From assembly GCA_026210745.1 (NCBI GenBank), contig CP110631.1:2728001-2792000 (forward strand): a stretch of DNA of 64,000 bases, in the 5' to 3' direction. The notes beneath the pieces are model-generated. The model searched no databases, was not told where the DNA came from, and was given only the letters and a program-made list of their open reading frames with translations. This DNA is from Exobasidium rhododendri. Taxonomy: Eukaryota; Basidiomycota; Exobasidiomycetes; Exobasidiales; Exobasidiaceae. Shown piece after piece: positions 1 through 10,866 of the stretch; within the stretch, counting starts at the first letter, position 1; the number at the start of each line of letters is the position of its first letter. Made by a program: the position numbers and the translations under genes.

Positions 1-747
1 TTCCTTGTTGCGGTTCGTCTTGTCCTTCACTGCAGGCTTGCCTTCTGCTTTGCGCTCTGCTACGTCAAGCTCAGCTGTTGTCAAATTGCCTGCTAACCAC
101 GCTACACATTCGTCGATGTCTGTGATGCTGTGGCATGAACTGAGCGCCAAGACAGCTTGCTTTGAGGTGAAACCAAGACGCAAAAGAAGAGCATGCGTCA
201 CCAGTGCTTTTTGGAGAAGATCTGCTGCTGCCGAAGAAGAAGAGACAGAGCTGAGAAGAAGATCAATCTCGCCGACTTCAATGGTCTGACCGACGGGCCT
301 CTTCTCAGCGTTGGAATTGATGAAAGTGATGACCTCATCCTGTAGCTGTGCATCCATCTCAAAGATGGGAAGTTGTCTCGACTGACGACGATCAAATTCA
401 ATGCCCTTCCACACTCGATTCACATCCTTGTCAATTTTCTCTCGTAATCTATCGACCAAATTTTGGAGAGCTTGCTCCTCAGCTTTCTCATGATCAAAGC
501 CCCTATCATCCCTGGGCATTTCATCTTCACTCTCTTCTTCGTTTTCACCCTTGACATTGCCACCGAGGACGATCGAGTCAATGGCGAGTGCGATACTCCT
601 CCGTTCTTCTTCACTCGGTGTATTTGTTCCCGTTGTCGGCTGACTGCTCTGCAATTTCGGCGGTTCTGGCCTCTTGCTGGGAGTAGAGGTGGTCGCAAAG
701 CCACGGTTGATAGCCGGCTTCAATGCCGTCTTTTTCTTCTTCGCCAT
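1..747 (-). CDS. DEAH-box RNA helicase, N-terminal part (Ucp12/YLR419W/DHX29-DHX57 type), cut by window edge
   Basis: 249 codons are present, reading from ATG at 747 to the window edge without a stop; the helicase core lies outside the window. The start (MAKKKKTALKPAINRGFATT) is the Lys-rich opening that I recognise from fungal relatives of yeast YLR419W and S. pombe Ucp12. Residues about 180-225 form a UBA-like three-helix segment (LLLRLGFTSKQAVLALSSCH). An acidic stretch lies around residues 65-85. Family members are DExH/DEAH RNA helicases linked to translation and RNA metabolism. The assignment rests only on the N-terminus, because no helicase motif is visible here. It is divergent from LCP5, with 222 bp between the two ATGs. 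Confidence 0.7.
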   Translation of the reverse strand, partial: MAKKKKTALKPAINRGFATTSTPSKRPEPPKLQSSQPTTGTNTPSEEERRSIALAIDSIVLGGNVKGENEEESEDEMPRDDRGFDHEKAEEQALQNLVDRLREKIDKDVNRVWKGIEFDRRQSRQLPIFEMDAQLQDEVITFINSNAEKRPVGQTIEVGEIDLLLSSVSSSSAAADLLQKALVTHALLLRLGFTSKQAVLALSSCHSITDIDECVAWLAGNLTTAELDVAERKAEGKPAVKDKTNRNKE

Positions 748-969
748 ACTTACGAGGCCTTCTCCTGCCGTCAAGCTGCTCTGTCAGGTCCTATAGTTGA
801 CAATCAGCGAAGTCGATCCCTAAACACTTGCATGAGGGTGGACTTTCTTCTTATTCACGTGAATTACTCAACTTTTTTGTGTAAATTTCCTTGGCTCCGT
901 ACTTGGATACACTAAGCCTACTTATAGTACCTCCATCCCACCCACTCTCCGCACCTCACTTAATCGACA

Positions 970-2115
970 ATGGCGTCCCTTGAGCTATCGACAGCTCTAC
1001 AGACACTATCCAAGGATGCAAAGTCGCTCGTTGCATCAATAGAGTCGACTCTGCTTGCCGACAAAGACAGCCTTACAACACCAAACGGTCCATCGCTTCT
1101 GACTTTGAAGAATTCTTCTCTACTCTTTTATATGCATAATCTTATTTTGCTCACTGCTCATCGTCTTCGAGGACATGCTCTAAATGAGGGCGAAGAAGGT
1201 CATCTGTTGGTAAGGAACCTCATTAAAATTCGTCTACTGCTGGAAAAAATTAAGCCGGTAGAAAGTAAGATGAGAAGTCTGGTGGAAAGATTACTACGAA
1301 CAGCAGAAGAAGATGACAAACGTAGAAAGGAGGGCAGGGTAGACTATAACGATGACGATGCTGCAGTGGAAGACATGATTGTCGGTGATATCGATCCATT
1401 GTCCTTTCGTCCTAACATAGCTGCTCTGACTGTGAATGGCGAGTCCTCAACGTCTTCGAGGAGCAAGAGAGACGCGGAAACAGCAGAGAAGCAGGATATT
1501 CACTCTTCCAGAGATCGTGGAGATGGCATCTATCAACCGCCTAGGATGGCTCCAGTCGTCTACGATGGGCACTCGACCATCAGAGGAGGCAAGAAGGCAA
1601 AGGAAGACAAGAGAGGACCTATGCGAAATTCGACTCTTCTATCTGAAATGAGTGCAAGTCTTTCCTCGAATCCATACGAAGTCTCCTCTTCCGGTGTCGG
1701 CGTCAATGGCACAGGACAAGGAGCATCATCTCGCGCAAAAGCGTTGGCACGCATGGATGCATATGAGGAAGACAACTTCACTCGATTGACGATGAGCAAA
1801 AAGGATGCCAAGAGGAGACGTAGAGACGAGGAAGATGTCGCCTTGGGTGGCGCCGGATTAAGTTCAAAGAAAGGAAGAGTCGGGGCTGGATTGGAAGAAG
1901 AATTCGGAGATCTTCTTCGCAACAAGACCAACTTCGATCGTGTGAAACGAAAGGGCGCCATGCAAAGGGCAAAGGACGGTCGAGGTGATAATTCTGGAGG
2001 AGGTGCTGGATGGGACGATTTGATGGGAGGAGGTGGGTCCAGCGGAAAGAAGAATGCCTTTCAAAAGGGCATGAGAGGCGAAAAGAGAAAGGCAAGGGGC
2101 AAGGGGCGAAATTAA
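970..2115 (+). CDS. LCP5: Sas10/Utp3/C1D family U3 snoRNP protein (Lcp5/neuroguidin)
   Basis: Intronless, 381 aa. The N-terminal 110 residues form the helical Sas10/C1D domain (SSLLFYMHNLILLTAHRLRG followed by LIKIRLLLEKIKPVESKM). The short conserved motif YQPPRMAPVVYD near residue 185 is typical of Lcp5/neuroguidin. The C-terminal half is Lys/Arg/Gly-rich and probably nucleolar. The family acts in the small-subunit processome in 18S pre-rRNA processing. The ATG at 970 has a good context (ACAATGGCG). It is divergent from the helicase gene and convergent with VPS25. Confidence 0.9.
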   Translation: MASLELSTALQTLSKDAKSLVASIESTLLADKDSLTTPNGPSLLTLKNSSLLFYMHNLILLTAHRLRGHALNEGEEGHLLVRNLIKIRLLLEKIKPVESKMRSLVERLLRTAEEDDKRRKEGRVDYNDDDAAVEDMIVGDIDPLSFRPNIAALTVNGESSTSSRSKRDAETAEKQDIHSSRDRGDGIYQPPRMAPVVYDGHSTIRGGKKAKEDKRGPMRNSTLLSEMSASLSSNPYEVSSSGVGVNGTGQGASSRAKALARMDAYEEDNFTRLTMSKKDAKRRRRDEEDVALGGAGLSSKKGRVGAGLEEEFGDLLRNKTNFDRVKRKGAMQRAKDGRGDNSGGGAGWDDLMGGGGSSGKKNAFQKGMRGEKRKARGKGRN

Positions 2116-2277
2116 AAGCAAGCTTCTACCTTTCCATTGTATAATATTCTCCCCTTTCCAGAAGTCCTTCACTGTATTCGTTCTCACCCCTTGCTGTCGT
2201 ACCGATCGATCTTGTGTTGCATAATGCTGAGATGATGAGATCTCAGTTGTCTTGACGCTGCCAGCTCTTCTCCAGCT

Positions 2278-3016
2278 CTATGCGAATTTCACACCAGCCA
2301 TGGTATCGCCGCTTTCGCTTCCTTCAAAGACTCTTGCTTTACCTTTCTTTTCTAGTGTCGAAAGGGCAAGCCGTAGAATGGGTATGGGCAAAGCGCCGAA
2401 ATCTGTCGAAGAAGGACCAGACGATTTGCCCACACATCTAGAAGAGGACAATAGGGTACCACTCACCTGTCTCCATGATCAAATCTCCCTCTGTCAGCTC
2501 AAAGAATGTCATGATACTCCGGTTTTGGCCAGTCTCGACGACCCAATTATAAATCAAATCGGCCCATTCTTCCGGCTTTTTCCAGAAAACAAAGACTTTT
2601 GTGCCTGTATCAGTCTTCTTTGATTTGCCTTTGAGTGGAGACTCCCAAGCAGCATTGCCTTGCAAAGTATCAAAGGGAAAGTCTCTCCCATTTAGCAACA
2701 AAACCCTCCCCATGCATAAGACAAAAATTCATCTCAACTCACCTTCTTCTACCAAAGCCTTGAGTACATCCACCCTTGCCTCCTCGCTCAACTCTCTCTT
2801 GATGGCGTCATTCTTGAACAAGCCACCAGCACCAGCCTTCTCCCAGGCTGCATCGAGATTCAGCATGAAGATGCGATGAAATTGACAAAAGTCCAGGACG
2901 AGACGAGTCCATAGCTTCAGCTGGGATGTATACGTTGCCGGATTCCTTTGCAGTGTGAAGAAAGGTGGGAAATTGTAGATCGGAGGGTATGTATACTTCC
3001 TTTTCATTGCCTCCAT
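2278..3016 (-). CDS. VPS25: ESCRT-II subunit Vps25
   Basis: Three exons: 3016-2743, 2658-2467 and 2402-2278, giving 196 aa; all phases close (phase 1 at both introns). Exon 1 has the first winged helix with YNFPPFFTLQRNPATYTSQL and the following LKLWTRLVLDFCQ. Exon 2 carries the second winged helix, KPEEWADLIYNWVVETGQN. Exon 3 ends GVKFA, like other Vps25 proteins, which end in GVKFF. ESCRT-II sorts ubiquitinated cargo at endosomes; Vps25 contacts Vps20. The frame is open upstream to 3076 without an ATG, so 3016 is the start. Its promoter (188 bp) is shared with the divergent DHFR gene. Confidence 0.93.
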
Positions 3017-3204
3017 CCCAAATGTCTTTCCTCTATCGGGAGAAATGCCTTGCCCTCCGAAGTTGGGGAAAGGCAAAGTAACGAAGGAGACCTTCCTCCC
3101 TCACTTGCTCGTGTTCTCTACGCGAACAGACGCGCGAAGATTTGTCCGACAACCACCAACTCGATTCTGTCGGCCGCAGAGGGGAGCGGGCATCGTCGAC
3201 ACAA

Positions 3205-4041
3205 ATGACCTCAAGGGAAGGAGACAGGATGAAGAGCCTCCCACTTCTACCACTGACGATCATTGCTGCTGTGACGCGGGCGAATGGATTGGGCGTCAAT
3301 GGCACATTACCATGGAAACTACCGAAAGAGATGGCTCACTTTCGAAAGGCTACTTGCGCCCTCGGCAGCAGCAGCAGCAGCGAACCTTCCGAATTCAACA
3401 TCAATGCCGTCATCATGGGCCGAAAGACGTGGGAGTCTATTCCGCCGAAATTCAGGCCGCTCAAGGGCAGAATAAATGTGGTCATCAGCCGCTCACCCAG
3501 CAAAGAGACAGAGCTGAGACTGGGAATGTGAGTCAACTCGTACGCTCCTGAAAGCTGTCCCACGATCGCTAACCAACAAGGAATTTTTGCTCCACCAATT
3601 TCGACGTAATGTCTCTACAGACAGGAGGCAGAGCGCTCTTATCTTGCCTCCAGCCTCGAATCTGCTGTGGAAATATTGCAGCAATCTTACCCGCACTTAT
3701 CTAGAACATATCTCATTGGTGGAGCCCAACTGTACACTCAAGCCATGGAAGCGACCCCCAAAAATGCGATTCTGGATCGACTTCTCATCACTCGAATACA
3801 AGATCCATCCTTCGACGAGTGTGACGTCTTCTTGCCAGAATTTCGTTCGTCTTCGCAAATAGAAGAAGATGAAAAGGGAGAAAATGAAGGAAAAGCTTCG
3901 ACTTCGCAAAAGACAGACTCCACATGGCAGCGTTGTAGTGAGGCCAACCTGGACAGCTTCATGGGCGAAGAAGTGGAAAAGGGAACGATTGAAGAGAAAG
4001 GTGTCCGATATCGGTTGCAAATGTGGGAGCGTGCATCATGA
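3205..4041 (+). CDS. dihydrofolate reductase
   Basis: Two exons, 3205-3527 and 3621-4041, phase 2 junction, 247 aa. The N-terminal strand LTIIAAVTRANGLGVNG, the substrate loop LPWKLPKEMAHF, the NADPH-site motif MGRKTWESIP and the later YLIGGAQLY are the standard DHFR signatures. It reduces dihydrofolate to tetrahydrofolate with NADPH for thymidylate and purine synthesis. It is monofunctional, with no thymidylate synthase domain. A Ser run (about residues 50-55) and a charged insertion near residues 185-220 enlarge it compared with the roughly 190-aa family norm. The start could also be the in-frame ATG at 3229. Confidence 0.93.
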
Positions 4042-4102
4042 TCTATGGCGGACCGTCGTTGTAATGGTGGTATAAGTGCTGAAATTACACGAGCGAGACA
4101 GC

Positions 4103-4677
4103 TCAGCCCCAAGCAGCTTGTGTCGAATAGTTGACGATGAGATGGCCTTCTGTTCCGAAGCACTGTGAAATACAAACCCAAAGGGTCAGCAACAGCCACT
4201 CAACGATCGCTCTCAGGTCGTACTAACGCGAAAGAGATTGCCAACACTGTCGTCTGGCGCAGGACTGAAAGATGAATTGATGTATAAAAACTTTCGCATC
4301 ACAGCAGATGATCATTAGCACCTTCTCGGACCTCGGAAACAGGGATGATTGTATTGGCTCACTAATGCATCGCTTTGCTTCCAACCCAACTCTTTCCTCA
4401 AGAATTGAATTACTGCCTGAAATCGATTGAATGCTGTGATACGAAAGTAATTGTTCTTCATGATGGGCGCATTTCCAATCGCTTTGAATCGAACGACCAC
4501 TTTTGAAGAATCTTTCTTTTTGTATGTCTCAAGAGCGGCAATTGCTTGAGCAGAGTACAATGTTGAATTCGGTGACGAATATGGAGGTAGGACGGGGGCG
4601 TTTGTAGCGTTCGGTGGCAGGACAACGGAGGGCGATGCTGGTGACAAAAGTCTAGGATCGGCGGAACCCGAAGTCAT
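4103..4677 (-). CDS. ATG12: ubiquitin-like autophagy protein Atg12
   Basis: Three exons: 4677-4363, 4290-4228 and 4162-4103, both introns phase 0, giving 145 aa. After a low-complexity N-terminus of about 55 residues comes the ubiquitin fold: [16 protein letters not shown], then FRKELGWKQ-like helix, then [19 protein letters not shown]. The chain ends in ...QAAWG, the exposed C-terminal Gly needed for conjugation to Atg5 by Atg7/Atg10. The two 3' exons are too short to stand out as open frames. Its stop is 61 bp from the stop of the convergent DHFR gene. Confidence 0.93.
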
Positions 4678-4947
4678 GGCAGGGCTTGCTGCTTAGTGCC
4701 AAGGCAGGCCAGTACCTTCCCAATGACGTCGTGAGGAGGATAAGAGAGCAAGTCAAGATGGCCCCCCTCCCATTCAAATTCAAAGACTTGAGACTAGTAG
4801 TGTGGAATAACACCCTAGAATACATGTATAAGTATCGTGGAGATTATACGCACCACAAAGTGAGAACGCCCAACACGTGTGGTAGAAGGATGTCTAGCGT
4901 TCCTCATAGCTCCTTTGCTCTCTGTCCCTCATCTCAGAGAAGACAGC

Positions 4948-5594
4948 ATGACCTCCAGGGACAGCGAAGCAAGGCAATCGATGGGTCCGCCAGTAGCATC
5001 CGGCAAGAGAGTAGGAGGAGACCTCTCGATCCAGAACCAGCGAGGCCCTAATCCGCAAACGGACTACAAGCGGCATTTCAACCGGACAAAAGAACGCTTT
5101 GATGTGGTCAACGTCGTGAGTGGATCTAGTCTTTTCCACCATGTTCCGCCATGCCAAGTGCTGATCGGCTACGCTACTTTACAGGAACAAGGACGAAAGA
5201 AAACAGAGTTAGACAGAGCTTGTCTGAAACAAGCAAAGCTACAGGAGGAGCTTGAGTAAGTCAGCAGATGTGTGCAATTGAGTCTGCGTTTCTAAAATTC
5301 TGATATTCCGACCAAAGATATCTGATAGATGCCATCGCGGGGACGCAACAAGAAGGGGCGCAATTGAAGGAGGCGATGCAGAGAGCGCCCTCGCCCTCGC
5401 AGGAGCTCTATCGACATCAGCAGCATCAGATGGATGCTGATGACATGATGGCACAAGAGGAAGAAGAACAGACACATCAAGTAGAGGGAGAATTATCAAG
5501 CAAGGAGAAGAGACAGCGACCTTCCCCAGCAGACACAGACGATGAGCTGTTGAGCATGGCTGGCTTGGCGAGTAAGAAGCCCAAGAAGAAGTGA
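4948..5594 (+). CDS. small basic/acidic coiled-coil protein, family not recognised
   Basis: Three exons, 4948-5115, 5185-5255 and 5318-5594, with junction phases 0 and 2; 171 aa. A central segment (roughly residues 45-90, including TELDRACLKQAKLQEELEYL) looks like a short coiled coil. It is followed by a Gln/Glu-rich stretch and a Lys-rich tail (SKKPKKK) that may be a nuclear signal. The consistent splice sites and reading phases support a real gene. I do not recognise the family; a subunit of a nuclear complex is only a guess. It is divergent from ATG12 and convergent with the thioesterase. Confidence 0.65.
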
Positions 5595-5755
5595 CAGGAC
5601 AGAATTCAAACACTCAAAAGGCAACACAGATTCAGGGTCATGGGCGGCAGTCACGAACGAAACAAAAGCATTGTACAAAACGGCATTTAATTTTCATCTA
5701 TATATTCTCGTCTTGATAAGCGGTCTGGCATAAAGGTAGCACACTTGGGTGGAGC

Positions 5756-6371
5756 TTACAGCCTTGACTTGCTCGCACTGTTATCGATTTTGGTGTGTGT
5801 TCCGGTTGCTGTTCGACGAAGTCTTTTGCCCCCTTTCCCATCCTTTGTCCAGATCTCGCACTGAGTTATCAAAGAAAGCACTCTCCTCCTCTTCAGCAAA
5901 GAGCAGCAGTCACGACGCGAAACCCCTCTTCACCTCGCTCACCTGCATCACTCCGACGCTTTTCCCAATAGCCAAAGTGGAGCACTCAATGTCGATGTAT
6001 TCTCCCACTGGAGCTGGGGCTGTATATATGATCTGAATCGATTGTGAAACGCCCAGCATAGACCATGGATCTCCCAGCTGACCAGAGGTGTGAAGAAAGA
6101 GCACCATGCTGGTGAGGTTGTCGAGGATCGTAGCTGCACAGCCTCCGTGCATACTGCCTAGTTGATTCGCCATACCCTCCGTCACCACCATTTCGATCAC
6201 GATCCTTGCCTTTCGCGTCTTCTCATCTCGTTCACATTCGAGCAGCTTCATTGACTCTTGGTCGAGGGCGAATTTGCTGAATCCAGGCGATTCATTTTCG
6301 CCCATTGCCCAGAGCATGTCCTCGATTTGCACTCGAGCCGACTCGACCGACTGTTCCTGTGGAGCTGGCAT
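5756..6371 (-). CDS. hotdog-fold thioesterase (PaaI/ACOT13-like)
   Basis: Two exons, 6371-5943 and 5860-5756, phase 0; 177 aa. The hotdog signature is clear: NQLGSMHGGCAATILDNLTS, then a strand ending in a GEYIDIECSTLAIGKSVG segment, which matches the HGG..AxLxD core of acyl-CoA thioesterase 13-type enzymes. These hydrolyse acyl-CoA or related thioesters. Exon 2 encodes a diverged end (GTHTKIDNS). The frame is open upstream to 6440 but without ATG, so 6371 is chosen. The substrate is not predictable from sequence. Confidence 0.85.
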
Positions 6372-6651
6372 TTCCTTTGGTAAGAGACTCGCCTTTCGTC
6401 GCTGCCGTCGTGACAGTGAAAGAAGCGTAAGCAAAGTCAAGGAAGATTACAGAAAGGCGTTGGGAAGGGGGGCGGGGCACCCTGTTCCTCCGGGTTTCAA
6501 CACCTGCAATGGAGCCGGTCGCCGACTAGCGCGCTATGGCGATTAGATAGAGTTTCCTGTTCGCGACCGACGGAGAGCAATATTGCCTCGCACTGACTCT
6601 CGACTGCCTGGGTTAAAGGCGGACCCTTGCCCTTGCCCCAGCCGTCTCTGC

Positions 6652-7746
6652 ATGGTCCTATCGTGCATGCAATGGCTGATCACCACCATATGGACGATCG
6701 CCACCTCACCAGTGCGCCTGCTGCAATGGTCGCTATCATCGGGGAAGGCAGAAGCGTATACTTCACTGGATCATCTGGCCTTGAACGTGGTGTCACCGCA
6801 AACGGAATGGCTAAACATGGGAAATTGGCAGGTGGGTGAGCATTCTTGGCTGTTGTTGAGGAGATTCTCACACTGACTTGTCTGCTTCAACGTACTGCAG
6901 GCGACCGGTGATTTTCCTACGGCTTGTCACCATCTGGCGATGCTTCTATACCAGGAGGCTGGAGTATACAACGAAGCATCAGTGCTGGATGTAGGCCATG
7001 CTTCAGGAGATTCTCTTTTACTCTTAGCCAGCGAGTACAGTCCCACAATTTTGCATGGAGTCACTTCACTACGATCACATACTCTTCGAGCTAGAGCACG
7101 AATGCAAGAGCAAATGGTCAGGCTGCAGGGGTTGACGTCGTTGTCCTGGCATGTCTTTCACGATGATGCTGTTGCTTTTCTTGCGCAGAACAACGGCACA
7201 AAGTACGACTTCATCCTTGCCTTGGACTGTGCTTATCACTTTCATACCAGGAAAGACTTCCTCAATGCGTGCAGTAGCAGGCTGAACCCCGGTGGAAAGG
7301 TTGCCTTGGTTGATCTGATTGCAGCGCACCCTTACCCTAAAGTCAAGTCATCATCCCTCTACTTCACGCCTTCGCCTGAATTACCACCGCCGACGCTTTC
7401 AAAAGGCGGCCACTTCTCTCTGCTTAAGCATAAAATCATCACGCTCGTGTCGGGGGTGCCCATTGGTAATCTGATCTCTGTAGAGCAGTACCACCGGGAT
7501 CTCCAAGATGCTGGCTTCGATGGCGTCACGATCAAGGACATCTCTCATCTCGTCTTCCCTGGCTTCGCAAAGTTTCTCAAGCATCTGGGCAAAGGCGATG
7601 AAGCGCCCTGGCGAGGTGGGGGCAGACTACAGACAATTGCCTTAAATTCTTTTGGGTCTGTCGTAGAAAGCTGGAGCAAAGGTGGACAGGATGGAATGGT
7701 GCGATGTGTTGTTGTGGTAGCTACATCAAGCGGCACGACACAATGA
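6652..7746 (+). CDS. SAM-dependent class I methyltransferase
   Basis: Two exons, 6652-6831 and 6901-7746, phase 0 junction (donor GTGGGT); 341 aa. Motif I is SVLDVGHASGDSLLLLA, followed by a post-I loop and FILALDCAYHFHTRKDFL (motif IV), then LNPGGKVALVDLIAAH (motif VI). The order is that of Rossmann-fold small-molecule methyltransferases (UbiE/SmtA-like). A hydrophobic stretch in the first 30 residues (MQWLITTIWTIA) may anchor or target it. The start is uncertain: ATGs at 6652 and 6667 are both in frame. The substrate is unknown. Confidence 0.82.
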
Positions 7747-7818
7747 TGTCCACCAGGGCTGATCAAGTAGAGACGAGTGTATTCAAAGGTACTACGTGAG
7801 AGGGAAGACGGGGCATGC

Positions 7819-8205
7819 CTACGTCATCTTGTTTCTCTTCTTATAATCTTCGGGTGATTCAAAATGCTTCAAGCTCCATACACCAATTTTCTTCCTCTTT
7901 GCTCGAGCCTGTGCCCTCTTCAGCCTTGCCTCGCCGGAAAGGGGAAAGATCCGATCTAGAATGCTTGTTTGCTCCGGCTTCACCTTCTTTAGCCTCAGCA
8001 TCCATCGGAGAGTTCGAGAAAAAAGACCGGCTGATCCATACGATGCGCCAGTCTGTGTGTACACTGTGGCGAAGCCCTTCTTGACCAAGTGTAAAGATAC
8101 GTTCGTCCTTCCAAATATGTAAGGTGATCGAAAGACATACGGTGTTGCGACCTGTCAAAGGAAGGACACAAAGCCATCAGTCATCGAGCTTTTAATTGAT
8201 CTCTC

Positions 8206-8273
<68 letters not shown>

Positions 8274-8862
8274 CTTCAAGAAATCCACTCACCAATCTCG
8301 CATATTGATCAACATGAGCTGCTTGACACCAGACCGTATGGCCGAGCACTAGTTTCTCCAATTCTTCCTTTGCTTCCTTTGCCATCGGTTGACTCGGTTT
8401 TCCGAAGTGAGAGCTTTCAGGCGCATCAGCTCCTGCCAGTCGAATGGAAAGTGTTTCGCGATGGTGGGAAATGGCCTTGGAAGTTCCTTGTCCAGCCTTT
8501 TTCTTCGAATCATGACTACTTTCGCCGTAGACAAGAGCTCGATAGAGTGGCGGACCTGGTGTATGGTAGAGTCGAAAACCGTCTGCGTCACCAACTGAGG
8601 TGCACCTACCAACCAAGATTTTCCTCCAACGAAGTACAGAAGGCGTCAGGTAGGCTGTAGTAGGAATCCTCTTGAAGTATCTCCAATAAATCAAGTAGCT
8701 AGCTGCACCACAGCCCAGCGTTGTCGTCACCAGTAAAGGTGGAGAGTGCAGGACGGCAGAAGTGATGGACTTTGTTCCATTTTCGATTCGTTTTACCTCT
8801 GGTGATGACATAGCGCCAGCCAAGTGAGAAGCGACATGTTGAAGAGAACTGTCATTTGCCAT
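7819..8862 (-). CDS. LCL3: Lcl3-type staphylococcal-nuclease-like endonuclease
   Basis: Two exons, 8862-8293 and 8151-7819, phase 0; 300 aa. The order is that of fungal Lcl3: an N-terminal membrane segment (PLLVTTTLGCGAASYLIYW, about residues 45-65), then SNase core pieces VGDADGFRLYHTPG, IRLAGADAPESSHFG and, in exon 2, GLFSRT and KRKKIGVWS-type C-terminal motifs. Lcl3 proteins are mitochondrial or membrane-bound predicted nucleases. The frame runs upstream as far as 8895 but only on a GTG; ATG 8862 fits the family. The intron (8152-8292) contains a long (CT)n tract. Confidence 0.9.
8200..8268. repeat. (TC)n microsatellite inside the LCL3 intron
   Basis: About 69 bp of almost pure alternating T and C on the plus strand, broken once by a G at about 8213. 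It lies upstream of the 3' splice site region of the LCL3 intron on the minus strand, where it reads as a purine (GA)n tract. Confidence 0.97.
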
Positions 8863-9225
8863 CGCATATCGGAGTACTCTCTCCAAGCGTCCCACCTACG
8901 TTCACACAAGAGCGAGGAGGAAGTCCAGAAACGGTGAAAGGAATCCTCGAATTGTGCGGTCGGACGACTCGACTAGGAGACCAATCAGGCTTGTGTTGTT
9001 CGTTGTGCAACTGGAACTCGAAGTGGACGCTGTCACGCGCGCCTCCCTACAAAGAGAAACACTCGAAACAACACAGTCTACGCACGCCAAACGCAGCTTC
9101 CAAGTATGTTTAGAGGTAGGTATAGAATGTATGAATGGTACTATGTAAGAGAAGGCAGACAAAGGGGGCAAGGAGATATGGAACACATCGTGGAAAATTA
9201 AGGAGTCGTGAGAGAGGCATCATAG

Positions 9226-10255
9226 CTAGAAGCCAAAAGAAGTATAGGGAATAGACTGCTCATGCATGTGATGACCAGAGTAATTGCCGTAAGAGAGATC
9301 TTGCAAGTGGGGTATATTGAGATTGAGGTTTCCTAGATGAGAATTGGCAATCATGCTATTGCGAGGGTCGTGGAAAGGATTGGCAGCATAAGGATCGTGA
9401 TGTGGTTGTTGTTGATTGTGTGCTTGAACTTGAGCATGAGAGGCGAGACCTGTGATGAAGTCGGCGTTTGTCAATTCATCTTGATCGGAACTGCCTTGAG
9501 ATTGATCGCCTTCAGTGGAGTCGTTTCCTGCTTCTAGTACGGACTGTTCGCCAGGTTCAGGAGCATTCAGGCACGTCTGTATCAATTCTCGACCGGCAGA
9601 TTCCTGGACAACCGGTGATAGTTTAGGGGTGGTGAAAGTATAGACGAGTCCAGTTTGTGACACGATCAGCAGCAAGACTTGTGTCCCCGTCAACGTGGCT
9701 AATTCGTAGGCCTGCAAAGAAGAGAGGTAAGCAAAGGAGATGATAATAGGATGACACATCAGATCTAGTCCATTTCATGACCACCTCGTATCTACCTCCA
9801 TTGAAGGATCACCTCACCTTCTTCATGATTCCTGCTTTTCTTTTGCTGAAAGTAATATGTCGCCTGCTATCGTCTTCGATGAATTCTATACGTATCTTTC
9901 TCCTCCCTGTGTGCATATCTCGCTCTCCTGATGCTGCTCCTGACCCTGTTGCGGATCCACCTTTCACAGCCTTCTTTCCGTTCTTGTTGCCGGCACCTCC
10001 TTTGCTACGTTTACGCTTTCCCTTTGAAGTCCCTTCCTCATCGTCATCATCGTCGTCTTCCTCTTCTTCATCGTCACTATCGGCACCACCACTATTGCCC
10101 GCCCTGCCAAGGAAGCTCATAGAATGCTGTTGTTGTTGCGACGGGTTGGCCAATTGGACCGATCCGAAAGGCGTTTGGATCGGGTGTGATCCTCCAGCAG
10201 GAGCAAAGGCTGCCAGACCTAAATCCTCTACCTTGGTAGCCATCATTGTGGCCAT
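9226..10255 (-). CDS. MCM1: SRF-type MADS-box transcription factor (Mcm1-like)
   Basis: Two exons, 10255-9818 and 9711-9226, phase 0; 307 aa. The MADS box begins near residue 115: RRKIRIEFIEDDSRRHITFSK followed by RKAGIMKK, and continues over the intron with AYELATLTGTQVLLLIVSQTG and VYTFTTPKL, the SRF/Mcm1 type rather than Mef2. An Asp/Glu run and a Lys-rich segment precede it; the C-terminus is rich in Gln, His and Asn. Mcm1 proteins bind CC(A/T)6GG boxes with cofactors to control mating and cell-cycle genes. The symbol is by family only. Confidence 0.92.
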
Positions 10256-10866
10256 CTTGAAAGTGTTTATGTGTAGAAAGGGCGAGAGAATATTACCAGG
10301 AAGAGACGAGGGGATGTGGACTTACTAAGTAGAGGTTGATGGGTGTGGCAACATTGGATTGAAGGGTCCGGTCCGTGGATGTGTGTTGTGCAGCAAAGGA
10401 AAAAAGAAGTCACCTCTCCAAGCCAGAATTAAGTTCCGCTGCTAGAATGGAACATTACACTTTGGACCTAGCCATTGGAGTCTCAGAAATGTACTCCTCC
10501 AGAGGTTAGTAGTCTATGAACGGCAAAAGTCCATTACTCCGCTCATTCCAGGCCCATTGCCAGAACCTTCAGATTAGAGGCCTTCCATATTATCTTCTGT
10601 CGAGCATCCGTGAGGTGACGTGTTCCATCCATTGAACCGGCTCAAACCCTATTTCTTCTTTTTTCCCCCCCAAAATGTCTCAATTTCAAGCGCGCCCTTG
10701 ACATTGCACGAGCCACTCTTGGGCCAACCTATTAGATACGATCATCATCACACCACTTTGTTGCCTGTCACTGCACCCGATTAAGTAGGTTCGAGTGGAT
10801 TAAGTCATCTGGCAGACGGGCGGACTTAGACAAGAGAGATAGGGAACCAAGAACGACAGTTGTGAG
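10256..10866. other. 611-bp divergent intergenic region
   Basis: It lies between the MCM1-like gene (minus) and an orphan gene (plus). I see no coding potential. It holds a pyrimidine-rich stretch around 10650-10670 (T run followed by C run), typical of fungal promoters. No RNA gene is visible. Confidence 0.5.

Noticed and set aside
8863-8895. Longer LCL3 start
   Set aside because: The extension begins at GTG, and the ATG at 8862 fits the family length.
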